From: Desulfonauticus submarinus
GTDB taxonomy: Bacteria > Desulfobacterota > Desulfovibrionia > Desulfovibrionales > Desulfonatronovibrionaceae
Reading direction: 5' to 3'
NCBI RefSeq assembly: GCF_900104045.1
Contig: NZ_FNIN01000008.1
Location: 1 to 64,000 of the forward strand
DNA: 64,000 nucleotides
The notes below the pieces were generated by a model. It was not told where the DNA came from. It saw only the letters and a program-made list of their open reading frames with translations, and made no database searches. Positions 35,261 to 43,426 of the stretch are shown here, one piece after another; position 1 is the first letter of the stretch, and every line of letters begins with the position of its first letter. The position numbers and the translations under genes are program-made.

Positions 35261-36538
35261 ATGAATGATCAATACGCTGCCATGTGGGAAAAGCTTAATT
35301 TAGACTTAGAGGCCCACGATGCTTTATTAGAAGTTCTGGGAAAATTTTATAATGATATTTATCTTTCCCAAGAAAAAAGGCTTAGGGGTATGGAATATTT
35401 GGATTTTGTCCTTGCAGAAATACATGGATTACGAATAAAAGAATTAAAAGAAGCAAAAGAAAATGGACAAAAAATTATAGGAACCTTTTGTATTTTTGTC
35501 CCAGAAGAACTCACATTGGCAGCCAATGCTATTCAGGTTGGTTTATGTGCTGGAGCAGAAGCAGGTAAAGAAAAGGCTGAAAAACTTATCCCTAGAAACA
35601 CCTGTGCTCTTATAAAATCATTTATAGGCTTCAAGCTAGCCAGATTATGTCCATTTACTGAGTCATGCGATTTAATAATAGGTGAAACCACATGTGATGG
35701 CAAAAAAAAGGCATATGAGGTATTTTCCCAATATGTACCAATGTATATTATGGAGGTACCTCAACAAAAATACCTTAGCGATCGGGAACTATGGAAAAAT
35801 GAGGTGCTAAAATATAAAAATAAGTTAGAGCATATTACAAAAAACAAAATAACTCCTGACAAGCTCAAAAAAGCCATTAAAATAGTTAACGAGAAAAGAA
35901 AAGCATTACAGCGCCTTAATAAACTGAGAAAAGCTATCCCAACTCCTATTTCTGGTAGAGATGTGCTACTAATTAATCAAATTAGTTTTTACGATGATCC
36001 CCTTCGTTTTACTAAAAAAATAAATGAACTTTGTAATGAGTTAGAAGAAAAAATAAAAAAACAAGAAGGAATAGTATCTCAAGACACTCCCCGCATTCTC
36101 CTTTCTGGCTGTCCTATGGCCGTACCCAACTGGAAGCTACCTTATATAATAGAAAGTTCAGGAGCAATAATTGTGGGAGAAGAGTCTTGTATTGGCACTA
36201 GAAACACAAGAGATTTGGTAGATGAATCTGCTGAAACTTTAGATGAAATGATAGATGCTATTGTAGATAGATACCTTAAGATAGATTGCGCCTGTTTTAC
36301 ACCTAATCTAGAACGTATAGAGCATATTATTTCTCTAGCTAAGGAACTCAAAATAGATGGCGTTATTCACTATAATCTTCTTTTTTGTCAACCCTATGCT
36401 CACGAAAGCATTAAGATAGAAAATATTTTACGTGAAAAGAATATTCCTATTCTTTCTATTGAAACTGACTATAGTATGGAAGATGTTGAACAATTAAAAA
36501 CAAGAGTAGAAGCATTTATAGAAATGATTACTCCTTAA
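35261..36538 (+). CDS. 2-hydroxyacyl-CoA dehydratase-like / double-cubane cluster protein
   Basis: A HgdB-superfamily iron-sulfur protein of 425 residues. Start at 35261 because AAGGGGG lies about 8 bases upstream; the open frame extends further up only from a TTG inside the promoter. Candidate cluster cysteines are C115 (PRNTCALIKS), C145 (GETTCDGKKK), C284 (LSGCPMAVPN), C310 (GEESCIGTR) and C376 (LLFCQPYAHE), plus C130/C136. One large subunit with its own activator, rather than separate alpha and beta subunits, fits the double-cubane cluster proteins (DCCP). These reduce small molecules using ATP. The substrate is unknown. Confidence 0.85.
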   Translation: MNDQYAAMWEKLNLDLEAHDALLEVLGKFYNDIYLSQEKRLRGMEYLDFVLAEIHGLRIKELKEAKENGQKIIGTFCIFVPEELTLAANAIQVGLCAGAEAGKEKAEKLIPRNTCALIKSFIGFKLARLCPFTESCDLIIGETTCDGKKKAYEVFSQYVPMYIMEVPQQKYLSDRELWKNEVLKYKNKLEHITKNKITPDKLKKAIKIVNEKRKALQRLNKLRKAIPTPISGRDVLLINQISFYDDPLRFTKKINELCNELEEKIKKQEGIVSQDTPRILLSGCPMAVPNWKLPYIIESSGAIIVGEESCIGTRNTRDLVDESAETLDEMIDAIVDRYLKIDCACFTPNLERIEHIISLAKELKIDGVIHYNLLFCQPYAHESIKIENILREKNIPILSIETDYSMEDVEQLKTRVEAFIEMITP

Positions 36539-36553
36539 GAAAAGGGACGGCCA

Positions 36554-37351
36554 ATGGCAGTAGCTGGTATAGATATAGGCTCTCGATCGATAGAAATTGT
36601 AGTTTTAAAAAAAGATAAGGTTATTTTTCAAAACAAACTGCCTACAACCTTTAACCCATTAGATCAATTGAAAAAAATAATTAAAGGAATAAAATTTAAA
36701 CTAATAGTAACTACTGGATATGGAAGAGAGCTAATAAATAAAATCCCTTTAACATGTCCTATTTATACTATTACTGAAATTAAGGCCTATGCTTTAGGAG
36801 TGTACCACCTATACCCTAACGCCAAAACAATCCTAGATATAGGAGGCCAAGATACAAAGGCTATTTCTTTAGCGTCCAATGGAAAAGTAAAAAATTTTGA
36901 AATGAATGACCGTTGTGCTGCTGGAACAGGAAAATTCTTAGAATTCACAGCAAGTATATTTCAAATACCTATCCAAAAATTTGGTCATTATGCATTAAAG
37001 GGTAAAATAGCTTTACCTATAAATAGTATGTGTACGGTCTTTGCAGAAACAGAAGCTGTATCCCTTATGGCAAAAGGTGAAGCTCCTGAGAATATTGCCC
37101 TTGGCTTACACAAATCGATTGTAAAAAGATCTATTAATATGCTAAAAAGAGTTGGTTTGAAAACTCCTTTAATTTTTGCAGGAGGAGTAGCCAATAACCC
37201 CTGCGTAGTGCATTTGCTAAAAACAGAGCTAGATATCTCCCCCATAATTCCCCCAAATCCTGACACAATAGGAGCACTTGGAGCGGCATTATGGGGGAGA
37301 TCCCGTTTCAATAGAACTCAAAAAAATAGTTTAAATTTAAAAAAATCTTAA
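36554..37351 (+). CDS. ATP-dependent activator/reductase of the HgdC type
   Basis: A 265-residue ASKHA-fold ATPase homologous to 2-hydroxyglutaryl-CoA dehydratase activator (HgdC/CompA) and DCCP reductase. Nucleotide-binding motifs are AGIDIGSRSIEIVVL at the N-terminus and DIGGQDTKAI at 95-104. C121 (NDRCAAGTG) and C160 (NSMCTVFAE) correspond to the two cysteines per subunit that hold the bridging 4Fe-4S cluster of the dimer. It lies 15 bases downstream of its partner. The protein couples ATP hydrolysis to low-potential electron transfer. Confidence 0.92.
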   Translation: MAVAGIDIGSRSIEIVVLKKDKVIFQNKLPTTFNPLDQLKKIIKGIKFKLIVTTGYGRELINKIPLTCPIYTITEIKAYALGVYHLYPNAKTILDIGGQDTKAISLASNGKVKNFEMNDRCAAGTGKFLEFTASIFQIPIQKFGHYALKGKIALPINSMCTVFAETEAVSLMAKGEAPENIALGLHKSIVKRSINMLKRVGLKTPLIFAGGVANNPCVVHLLKTELDISPIIPPNPDTIGALGAALWGRSRFNRTQKNSLNLKKS

Positions 37352-37375
37352 AAAAATTATAAAAAATGGACATAA

Positions 37376-37403
37376 TTGACAAAAAAAATTATAAATTTAA
37401 TTT
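37376..37403 (+). promoter_or_regulatory. Possible promoter of the binding-fold/HAD gene pair
   Basis: TTGACA (37376-37381) with TAATTT (37398-37403), spacing 16, about 55 bases before the next start. The region is extremely AT-rich, so confidence is modest. Confidence 0.4.
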
Positions 37404-37457
37404 TAGAAATCCATCGTCCTTTTAACCTTAAACAAAAATTAAATAAAACTACACACA

Positions 37458-38285
37458 ATGAGTTTACCTATAATACCAGATCAAAGAAAAGACGATCTTC
37501 ATAATCTACATCTTTTAGATAAAGCAGACTTTATTCTATTTTTAGCTGGTAATCAATTTATGCTAGCTAAAGAACTTATAACTAATTTTCAAAAAAAATA
37601 TCCTGAAATAAAAAATATTTTTTATGAAACCCTTCCTCCTAAACTAGAGTTACAACAAATTCTAGCTAATGGAGCTAAGTTTCAAAATAAAATAATTCCT
37701 GGAAACCCAGATGTATATACCTCTGTATCTATTGAAAATATGCAAATTTTAGAAAAAGAAAATCTAATTTTCAAAGACTATTTCATTTATGCACATAATA
37801 AACTAAGCCTTATGGTACCAAAGGGAAATCCTAAAAAAATTAAATCTGTATATGATCTAGCCAGAACAGATATTACTATATCTCAACCAAATCCAGAAAT
37901 AGAAGATATCGCTCAATATACCATTAATATGTACCACCAAGCAGGAGGAAAAAATTTAGTCAAAACGATTATGAAGGAAAAGGTAAAAGAAGGAAAAACT
38001 ATTTTTACTACAGTTCACCATAGAGAAACCCCAAATAAAATTTTAAAAGGAGAGGTAGATGTAGGTCCTGTATGGCATACAGAAATTTTAAACGCCCAAC
38101 AACAAGGATTAGAAATAGAAGGAGTAGAAATACCTTCTCCTTTAAATCAAGAAACAGAAGTAAATTATTACGCATGTCTTTTAAAAAAAGCTAAAAATAT
38201 CGAAAATGGCAAAAGATTTTTAACATTTCTAAAATCAGATGTAGTAAAAAATATTTATACCAAGTATGGATTCATACCTGAATAA
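37458..38285 (+). CDS. Periplasmic-binding-fold protein without a signal peptide
   Basis: A 275-residue protein that looks like a type 2 periplasmic-binding protein related to molybdate/tungstate or phosphate binders. It has an early strand ADFILFLAGNQFMLAKELI, then GNPDVYTSVS, LMVPKGNPKKIKSVYDLA and VGPVWHTEI (a typical hinge/ligand segment). It ends FLTFLKSDVVKNIYTKYGF, the usual closing helix. Yet the N-terminus (MSLPIIPDQRKDD) is hydrophilic with no signal sequence, so it should be cytoplasmic. No transporter genes are adjacent and no Shine-Dalgarno is visible. It may sense or buffer a ligand for the neighbouring reductase. Confidence 0.65.
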   Translation: MSLPIIPDQRKDDLHNLHLLDKADFILFLAGNQFMLAKELITNFQKKYPEIKNIFYETLPPKLELQQILANGAKFQNKIIPGNPDVYTSVSIENMQILEKENLIFKDYFIYAHNKLSLMVPKGNPKKIKSVYDLARTDITISQPNPEIEDIAQYTINMYHQAGGKNLVKTIMKEKVKEGKTIFTTVHHRETPNKILKGEVDVGPVWHTEILNAQQQGLEIEGVEIPSPLNQETEVNYYACLLKKAKNIENGKRFLTFLKSDVVKNIYTKYGFIPE

Positions 38286-38287
38286 TA

Positions 38288-38758
38288 ATGTTTAAAGTAA
38301 ATATACCAGGGCATGGTCTACTATTATTAGAGCATCTTGTCTTAGATTTTAATGGAACTCTAGCCATTGATGGTAAAGTAAAAACTGATGTTATAAATAG
38401 TTTATCCACTCTCTCAAAATATTTCCATATTCATATTTTAACAGCAGACACTCATAATAATGTAAAGCAATATTTTAGTAATACAGATTATAAAATCCAA
38501 ATTATTTCTTCTCACGAACAAGTCAAAGCAAAACTAAATTTTATTCACCAGCTAGATCCTAATAAATGTGTAGCTATAGGTAATGGATATAATGATTATC
38601 TTATGCTTCAAAAGGCTAAACTAGGTATTGCGGTCTGCCAAGAAGAAGGGTTGTATTCAAAAACATTATTAGCAGCAGACATAATAGTACCCCACATTTT
38701 AGATGCCTTTCATTTATTTATTCATCCTCTTCGTCTTATAGCTACTTTACGAAACTAA
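38288..38758 (+). CDS. HAD-superfamily protein with variant motif I (P-type ATPase-like)
   Basis: A 156-residue protein consisting of a HAD core. Motif I reads LDFNGTLA: the nucleophile Asp is kept but the second Asp of DxDxT is Asn. Motif II is HILTADT (about 54-60) and the last motif is GNGYNDYLML instead of GDGxND. With no cap domain it resembles the phosphorylation domain of P-type ATPases; similar proteins are often annotated as ATPase P. The Asn change usually lowers hydrolysis and may make it a slow phosphatase or a phospho-sensor. It begins 3 bases after the binding-fold gene. Confidence 0.75.
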   Translation: MFKVNIPGHGLLLLEHLVLDFNGTLAIDGKVKTDVINSLSTLSKYFHIHILTADTHNNVKQYFSNTDYKIQIISSHEQVKAKLNFIHQLDPNKCVAIGNGYNDYLMLQKAKLGIAVCQEEGLYSKTLLAADIIVPHILDAFHLFIHPLRLIATLRN

Positions 38759-38783
38759 AAGAGCGACCACAAGGGTCGCTCTT
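38759..38783. terminator. Bidirectional terminator between the HAD gene and porB
   Basis: A 10-bp perfect GC-rich stem (38759-38768 with 38774-38783), loop ACAAG, between two convergent genes. It starts on the last base of the HAD stop codon. T-runs are short on both sides, but no other candidate exists. Confidence 0.7.
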
Positions 38784-38806
38784 AATATTGAAGTTAGCAA
38801 CACAAT

Positions 38807-39739
38807 CTACTCTAGTTCACACAATTTTTTTAACTTCTCAAAATTTTCTTTTACCTTCTCTTGAATAAAAGCAATATCGTCTTCTTTAAGATGCCTAAAT
38901 CTGCGTTGAAGGTTAAGATATTCCTCAACTGGTTTTAACTCTTTCCTGGGTTGAGAAAGCTTAAATTTTCCATACTCTACTTCAAATAAAGGAAAAACTC
39001 CTGTTTGCACAGCTAATTTAGCGATAGTAATACTTTGATCTGGTCTACTTCTCCAACCAGTGGGACAAGGAGAATAAATTTGAATATATGCTGGTCCCTC
39101 TACAGCAAGAGCTTTTCTAACCTTATTCATTAAGTCTAAATGATAAGCAGGACTTGCTGTCGCTACATAAGGAATATCATGAGCAGCAGCAATCATAGCT
39201 ACATTTTTTTTCCAAGTATATTGCCCCTTACTTTTTTTTCCTGGAGGAGAAGTAGTAGTAGCAGCACCAAAAGGGGTTGAACTGGAACGCTGAATTCCTG
39301 TATTCATATATGCTTCGTTATCTAAACATACATATAAAAAATTATGTCCTCTTTCTAATGCCCCTGACAAAGATTGTAACCCAATATCAGCAGTTGCCCC
39401 ATCACCAGCAAAAGCAATTACATTAGGACGATTTTTAAGCTTTCCCTTCTTTTCCAAAACTTTTAAAGCAGCTTCTATTCCTGAGGCTACAGCAGCAGTA
39501 TTTTCAAAAGCCACATGAATCCAAGGAGTTTTCCAAGCTGTTTGAGGGAAAGGAGAGGTAACAATCTCCATACACCCTGTTGCATTAGCCACAATAGTAT
39601 TTGGTCCTGCTGCTTTCATTACCATTCCCATGGCTAAAATTTCACCACACCCCTGGCAAGCTCTATGACCAGAAGCAATTAAAGATTCAGTTGGAATATT
39701 TTTTGCCGTTATTTTCTCAAATTTTATTTCTCTAGTCAT
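38807..39739 (-). CDS. porB: 2-oxoacid:ferredoxin oxidoreductase, beta subunit
   Basis: The thiamine-diphosphate-binding subunit (310 residues) of a pyruvate or related 2-oxoacid:ferredoxin oxidoreductase. [15 protein letters not shown] near residue 23 supplies cluster cysteines. The ThDP/Mg motif is GDGATADIG, followed by DNEAYMNTG. The NATGCMEI and [10 protein letters not shown] segments are typical of pyruvate synthase beta chains. It overlaps porA by 8 bases. The substrate is probably pyruvate, but 2-oxoisovalerate cannot be excluded. Confidence 0.93.
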   Translation of the reverse strand: MTREIKFEKITAKNIPTESLIASGHRACQGCGEILAMGMVMKAAGPNTIVANATGCMEIVTSPFPQTAWKTPWIHVAFENTAAVASGIEAALKVLEKKGKLKNRPNVIAFAGDGATADIGLQSLSGALERGHNFLYVCLDNEAYMNTGIQRSSSTPFGAATTTSPPGKKSKGQYTWKKNVAMIAAAHDIPYVATASPAYHLDLMNKVRKALAVEGPAYIQIYSPCPTGWRSRPDQSITIAKLAVQTGVFPLFEVEYGKFKLSQPRKELKPVEEYLNLQRRFRHLKEDDIAFIQEKVKENFEKLKKLCELE

Positions 39740-40904
39740 CTTCTCTTACTCCCCAAATTAAATATTCGTCTTTATATTTACCTGTTTGCGCTAACTCATA
39801 CATTTGTTTAAATTCATCTCTAGTAACATCTCTCCCACCAAGACCACAAATAAAATTATAAATTTCAGGTCTAGAACTCTGTTTATATAAAGTAGCTTTT
39901 ACTTCACTCGCCACAGGTCCGTGATGAGCACCAAAGGAAACAGCTCTATCTATAACTATAATCTTTTTAGCGCCAGCAATTGCCTCTAAAAATTCTTCCT
40001 CAGGAAATGGACGCCATAACCTAATTCTCACTTGCCTAGCTTTTACCCCATCTGTATTTAACTCATTTAAAGCAGACATAACTGTTTCACCCAACGACCC
40101 CATGGTAATAAAAACTGTATCTGCTTCTTTAGGCCCATTTTCTTCTATAACTTTATACTTTCTACCAAACATTTCTTCCCACTCTGTAAAAACCTGCTTC
40201 ACAATACTTTTACTACCCAGTAAAGCCATTTCTTGTTGTTTTTTAGCTTCAGCATAAATTTCTGGAACTCCCACAGGCCCCATAGTAACAGGCTGATCCA
40301 CATCAAGTTTTAACTGTGGCTTATAAGGAGGCAAAAATTTATTTATATCCTCCTGAGATTCTATCTCTATAGGCTCAATCATATGGGTTAAAATAAAACC
40401 ATCCATATTTACACCAACAGGGAGCAATACTCTCTTGTCTTCAGCAATCTTAAACGCTATTATAGTTAAATCAAATATTTCTTGTCCATTTTCTCCAAAC
40501 AATTGAATCCATCCTATATCTCTTTCTGCCATAATATCAGAATGATCATTCCAGATAGAAATAGGACCAGATAAAGAACGGTTAGCAATAGTCATAACTA
40601 TAGGTAATCTTAAACTTGAAGCAATAAATAAAATTTCATGCATCAAAGCTAGCCCCTGAGAGGAGGTAGCTGTATAGACCCTTGCTCCCGTAGCCGAAGC
40701 CCCTACTGCAGCACTCATGGCAGAGTGTTCTGATTCAACAGGAATAAAAGCTGCTTCAAGTTCCCCATTTGCTACAATCTGAGAAAGCTCTTCCACAATA
40801 TGCGTTTGAGGAGTAATAGGATAAGCTGCAATAACATCTACATTGGCCAATTTTACAGCCTCTGCCACAGCTAAAGATACTTCTGTTCCTATTCTTTTAG
40901 TCAT
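39732..40904 (-). CDS. porA: 2-oxoacid:ferredoxin oxidoreductase, alpha subunit
   Basis: The 390-residue alpha chain provides the pyrimidine side of the ThDP site. [14 protein letters not shown] near residue 35 is the family signature. [19 protein letters not shown] and [10 protein letters not shown] follow, and the transketolase C-like domain lies at about 255-370 ([12 protein letters not shown]). It overlaps porD by one base and porB by 8, so the three are translationally coupled. Confidence 0.94.
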   Translation of the reverse strand: MTKRIGTEVSLAVAEAVKLANVDVIAAYPITPQTHIVEELSQIVANGELEAAFIPVESEHSAMSAAVGASATGARVYTATSSQGLALMHEILFIASSLRLPIVMTIANRSLSGPISIWNDHSDIMAERDIGWIQLFGENGQEIFDLTIIAFKIAEDKRVLLPVGVNMDGFILTHMIEPIEIESQEDINKFLPPYKPQLKLDVDQPVTMGPVGVPEIYAEAKKQQEMALLGSKSIVKQVFTEWEEMFGRKYKVIEENGPKEADTVFITMGSLGETVMSALNELNTDGVKARQVRIRLWRPFPEEEFLEAIAGAKKIIVIDRAVSFGAHHGPVASEVKATLYKQSSRPEIYNFICGLGGRDVTRDEFKQMYELAQTGKYKDEYLIWGVREDD

Positions 40905-41185
40905 TATTTTTCCTCCAATTCCATAGTTAACGCCTTTTTAGGACACTCATTTGCACAAATACCACACCCCTTACAATAATATAAATCAGCCCTAAAAAAA
41001 CCATCTTCGTCTTGATGAATACAAAATTCAGGACAATATATAGCACACAAACCACATTTAACACATTTTTCTTCATCTAAAATAGGCAGCTCTGTCCTCC
41101 AATCACCTGTTTTTAGTTCTGAGGCATTTCCAGGACTGGTTATAGTTGTTCCAAGGGCCAATGACTTCCAATCAGGATAGATCAT
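40904..41185 (-). CDS. porD: 2-oxoacid:ferredoxin oxidoreductase, delta (ferredoxin) subunit
   Basis: A 93-residue 2[4Fe-4S] ferredoxin-like subunit. The two cluster motifs CVKCGLCAIYCPEFC and CKGCGICANECP are complete (four cysteines each). The N-terminal extension of ~35 residues is typical of PorD. It opens the porD-porA-porB operon. A gamma subunit gene, normally next to these three, is missing here. The 183 bases upstream (41186-41368) are AT-rich and hold the likely promoter, which I cannot place with confidence. Confidence 0.94.
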   Translation of the reverse strand: MIYPDWKSLALGTTITSPGNASELKTGDWRTELPILDEEKCVKCGLCAIYCPEFCIHQDEDGFFRADLYYCKGCGICANECPKKALTMELEEK

Positions 41186-41318
41186 CTTTCTTCCTCCATA
41201 AATTTTAATATAGACAAAAATTTAACCAACTTCTTAATATACATCCTTAGACCACATTTATAACTAAACAACTAAATTACTATTACTTTTTCCTTTATAT
41301 CCTATATACTTTTAGAAC

Positions 41319-41338
41319 TAAATAAAAATTTTTATTTA
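41319..41338. repeat. AT-only palindrome upstream of porD
   Basis: A perfect 20-base palindrome composed only of A and T, between the end of the hypothetical gene and porD. It might be a weak terminator or a regulator site, but such palindromes are frequent by chance at this base composition. Confidence 0.3.
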
Positions 41339-41368
41339 ATATTTTCGGTAAATGGTTAAGACAAACTC

Positions 41369-42406
41369 TTAAAAATCACTTTTTATCTGTTTTTGTAAAA
41401 ATTTTCCTGTTTCTTTAAGCAATTCTGCTAAATTTTTTATTTCAGTAAAGGAAAATTTATCCTGGTCTAATCGTCTATACAACCAAAAACAAAGATATAG
41501 TTTATCCTCTCTAGTGATCTGTTTTAACTGTAATCTTGCTAAGATTTTCCTTTTTAAATATTCTCTAGCAAAAATATTTTTTTTAATTAAATTTCCTAAT
41601 CTCTCTTTTTGGCTAACATCTTTTTCTTCCAATTGCCAGTATTGCTGGTAAACTTTTATTAAACGCCTTTGAATTAAAAAATAATTTCTAATGTCTTTCA
41701 TGTAAGATTCATAAGAATTTAAAAAAAGATTTATAACCTCAGAATAGGAAAGAAGTAAATTAGATAAATTTTTATAAAATATCTTTTTATCATAGTTAGA
41801 AATATTTTTATTTTTAACTAAACTATCTAATTTTAGTTCAATATTCTTAAAAAATAAATTATTTATTATTGGCGTAATATATTTTAAAAAATAACTATCT
41901 AAAACATATTTTAATACCCTTCTCCTACTTTGAAGAATATTTTTAGAATCAGTCCGGAATCCTTTTAAATCTATACCAAAATACAAATTAAGTTGTTTTA
42001 AGCTAAATTTAAATCTTTTTTCCTTAAAATCATAGTTTTTTATTAGAAAATTAGCTGCGATATTAAAGAAACTTTCATCCACAATAGAATCTTTTGGTAA
42101 TGTATCGTATCTTGGTTTTATATTCTTTACAGAAGAGGTTGAATTATTAAAAATAATATTTTGTTCACCCTTAATTATGCTCTCATCTTCACTATTATTT
42201 TCTTTTGAAAAATCTATTGTCTTTTCCTCTTTAGGAAGAACATCTAGTCCATATATCCTCTGTTTATCTACAGGAGAAACAAGTTTATTTCCAGGTTGTT
42301 GAGGGGAACCTCCTTTTTTAGAAAAAAAAGCCTTTTCCACTCCTACATATACTCCCATTCCTAAAAACAAACAAAACACTATCAAAATTAATTTACTAAT
42401 GCGCAT
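41369..42406 (-). CDS. Hypothetical membrane-anchored helical protein
   Basis: I do not recognise this 345-residue protein. It begins with a single hydrophobic segment (LILIVFCLFLGMGVYVGV) that should anchor it in the membrane. A ~90-residue low-complexity, polar linker follows, then a Lys-, Leu- and Asn-rich, predicted all-helical region. There are no cysteines or catalytic motifs in the soluble part. It lies 12 bases downstream of tilS. The composition is normal for this genome, so there is no sign of transfer. Confidence 0.6.
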   Translation of the reverse strand: MRISKLILIVFCLFLGMGVYVGVEKAFFSKKGGSPQQPGNKLVSPVDKQRIYGLDVLPKEEKTIDFSKENNSEDESIIKGEQNIIFNNSTSSVKNIKPRYDTLPKDSIVDESFFNIAANFLIKNYDFKEKRFKFSLKQLNLYFGIDLKGFRTDSKNILQSRRRVLKYVLDSYFLKYITPIINNLFFKNIELKLDSLVKNKNISNYDKKIFYKNLSNLLLSYSEVINLFLNSYESYMKDIRNYFLIQRRLIKVYQQYWQLEEKDVSQKERLGNLIKKNIFAREYLKRKILARLQLKQITREDKLYLCFWLYRRLDQDKFSFTEIKNLAELLKETGKFLQKQIKSDF

Positions 42407-42418
42407 ATCATTTTTCCC

Positions 42419-43420
42419 CTAACCTTTTAAAAAGCTCACGGTCTCGTTGTTTAATAAAACCATTTTGTTACCAGGAAACTCAACTCGCTTTCCTACTTTA
42501 CGAGTAGAGAAAAGTTCTTCTAACTTCATTACATTATCAAACAATACTTGCCCAGGACCAAGTTGTTTTAAGCACTGAGAAAAAATACGCATTCTTTCTC
42601 CTGGTAAAAATAACTCTAACTCCTTTCTATTTATCTCTATTTTATTTTCAAAAATTTTTGGTTTCAACTTTTCAATTTTTGCTTGCCAGTCGTGTCTATC
42701 AATTTTTGCTGCCTGCCACAATCTAAAAATATTTTTTAAAAAAGAAGGGTTTTCTTTACAAAATAACGGTAGAATCGTATGTCTAACTCTATTACGTAAA
42801 GTATCCAGTTGAAAATTACTTTTGTCTATACAAAAATTCTGATTTAACATCTTTAAAAAAGATTTAATTTCATCTTTAGATAAAAAAAGTAACGGCCTCA
42901 CTATTTTATCTTCTTTTAAATAAACATCCATTCCTCCTAAGGCAGGCCAACTAGCACCTCTTAACATCCGTATTAATACATCTTCTGCCAAATCATTTAA
43001 ATGATGACCTAGAGCAATTAAGTCGCAATGTCTTTTTTGGGCAAACTGCTTTAAAATAAAATAACGAATATTTCTACCCGTCTCTTCTATACCTCTGTGC
43101 GTTTTTTTAGCTAGAAGACCTATATTTGTCCTAAGAATATGGGGCTCAAACTTCCACCTTTCTGCAAAATTTTGAATAAATAATTCTTCCTGAAATGCTT
43201 CTTCTCTAAGACCATGATTTAGATACAATGCTTCTATATTTAAAGAGCAACGCTTTTTTAAAAGAGACAAAATAACTGCCAAAGCTGTTGAATCTGGACC
43301 TCCTGAAAGAGCAACTAATATTTTTTTACCTATAAAATCAACATGATAACGCTTTAAAAAGCGTTCCACTCTTAAAACCAAATGAGCACATTTGGGAGGA
43401 ATTGTCTGTAAAGTATACAT
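42419..43420 (-). CDS. tilS: tRNA(Ile)-lysidine synthetase
   Basis: TilS modifies C34 of tRNA-Ile(CAT) to lysidine so that it reads AUA. The N-type ATP-pyrophosphatase loop ALSGGPDSTALA lies near residue 37. LYLNHGLREEAFQEE and ALGHHLNDLAEDVLIRMLRG are TilS signatures, as are LRNRVRHTILPL and DKSN. The 333-residue length suggests a short form with a reduced C-terminal domain. It sits between the binding protein and the hypothetical gene, with gaps of 6 and 12 bases. Confidence 0.93.
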   Translation of the reverse strand: MYTLQTIPPKCAHLVLRVERFLKRYHVDFIGKKILVALSGGPDSTALAVILSLLKKRCSLNIEALYLNHGLREEAFQEELFIQNFAERWKFEPHILRTNIGLLAKKTHRGIEETGRNIRYFILKQFAQKRHCDLIALGHHLNDLAEDVLIRMLRGASWPALGGMDVYLKEDKIVRPLLFLSKDEIKSFLKMLNQNFCIDKSNFQLDTLRNRVRHTILPLFCKENPSFLKNIFRLWQAAKIDRHDWQAKIEKLKPKIFENKIEINRKELELFLPGERMRIFSQCLKQLGPGQVLFDNVMKLEELFSTRKVGKRVEFPGNKMVLLNNETVSFLKG

Positions 43421-43426
43421 GTATTT

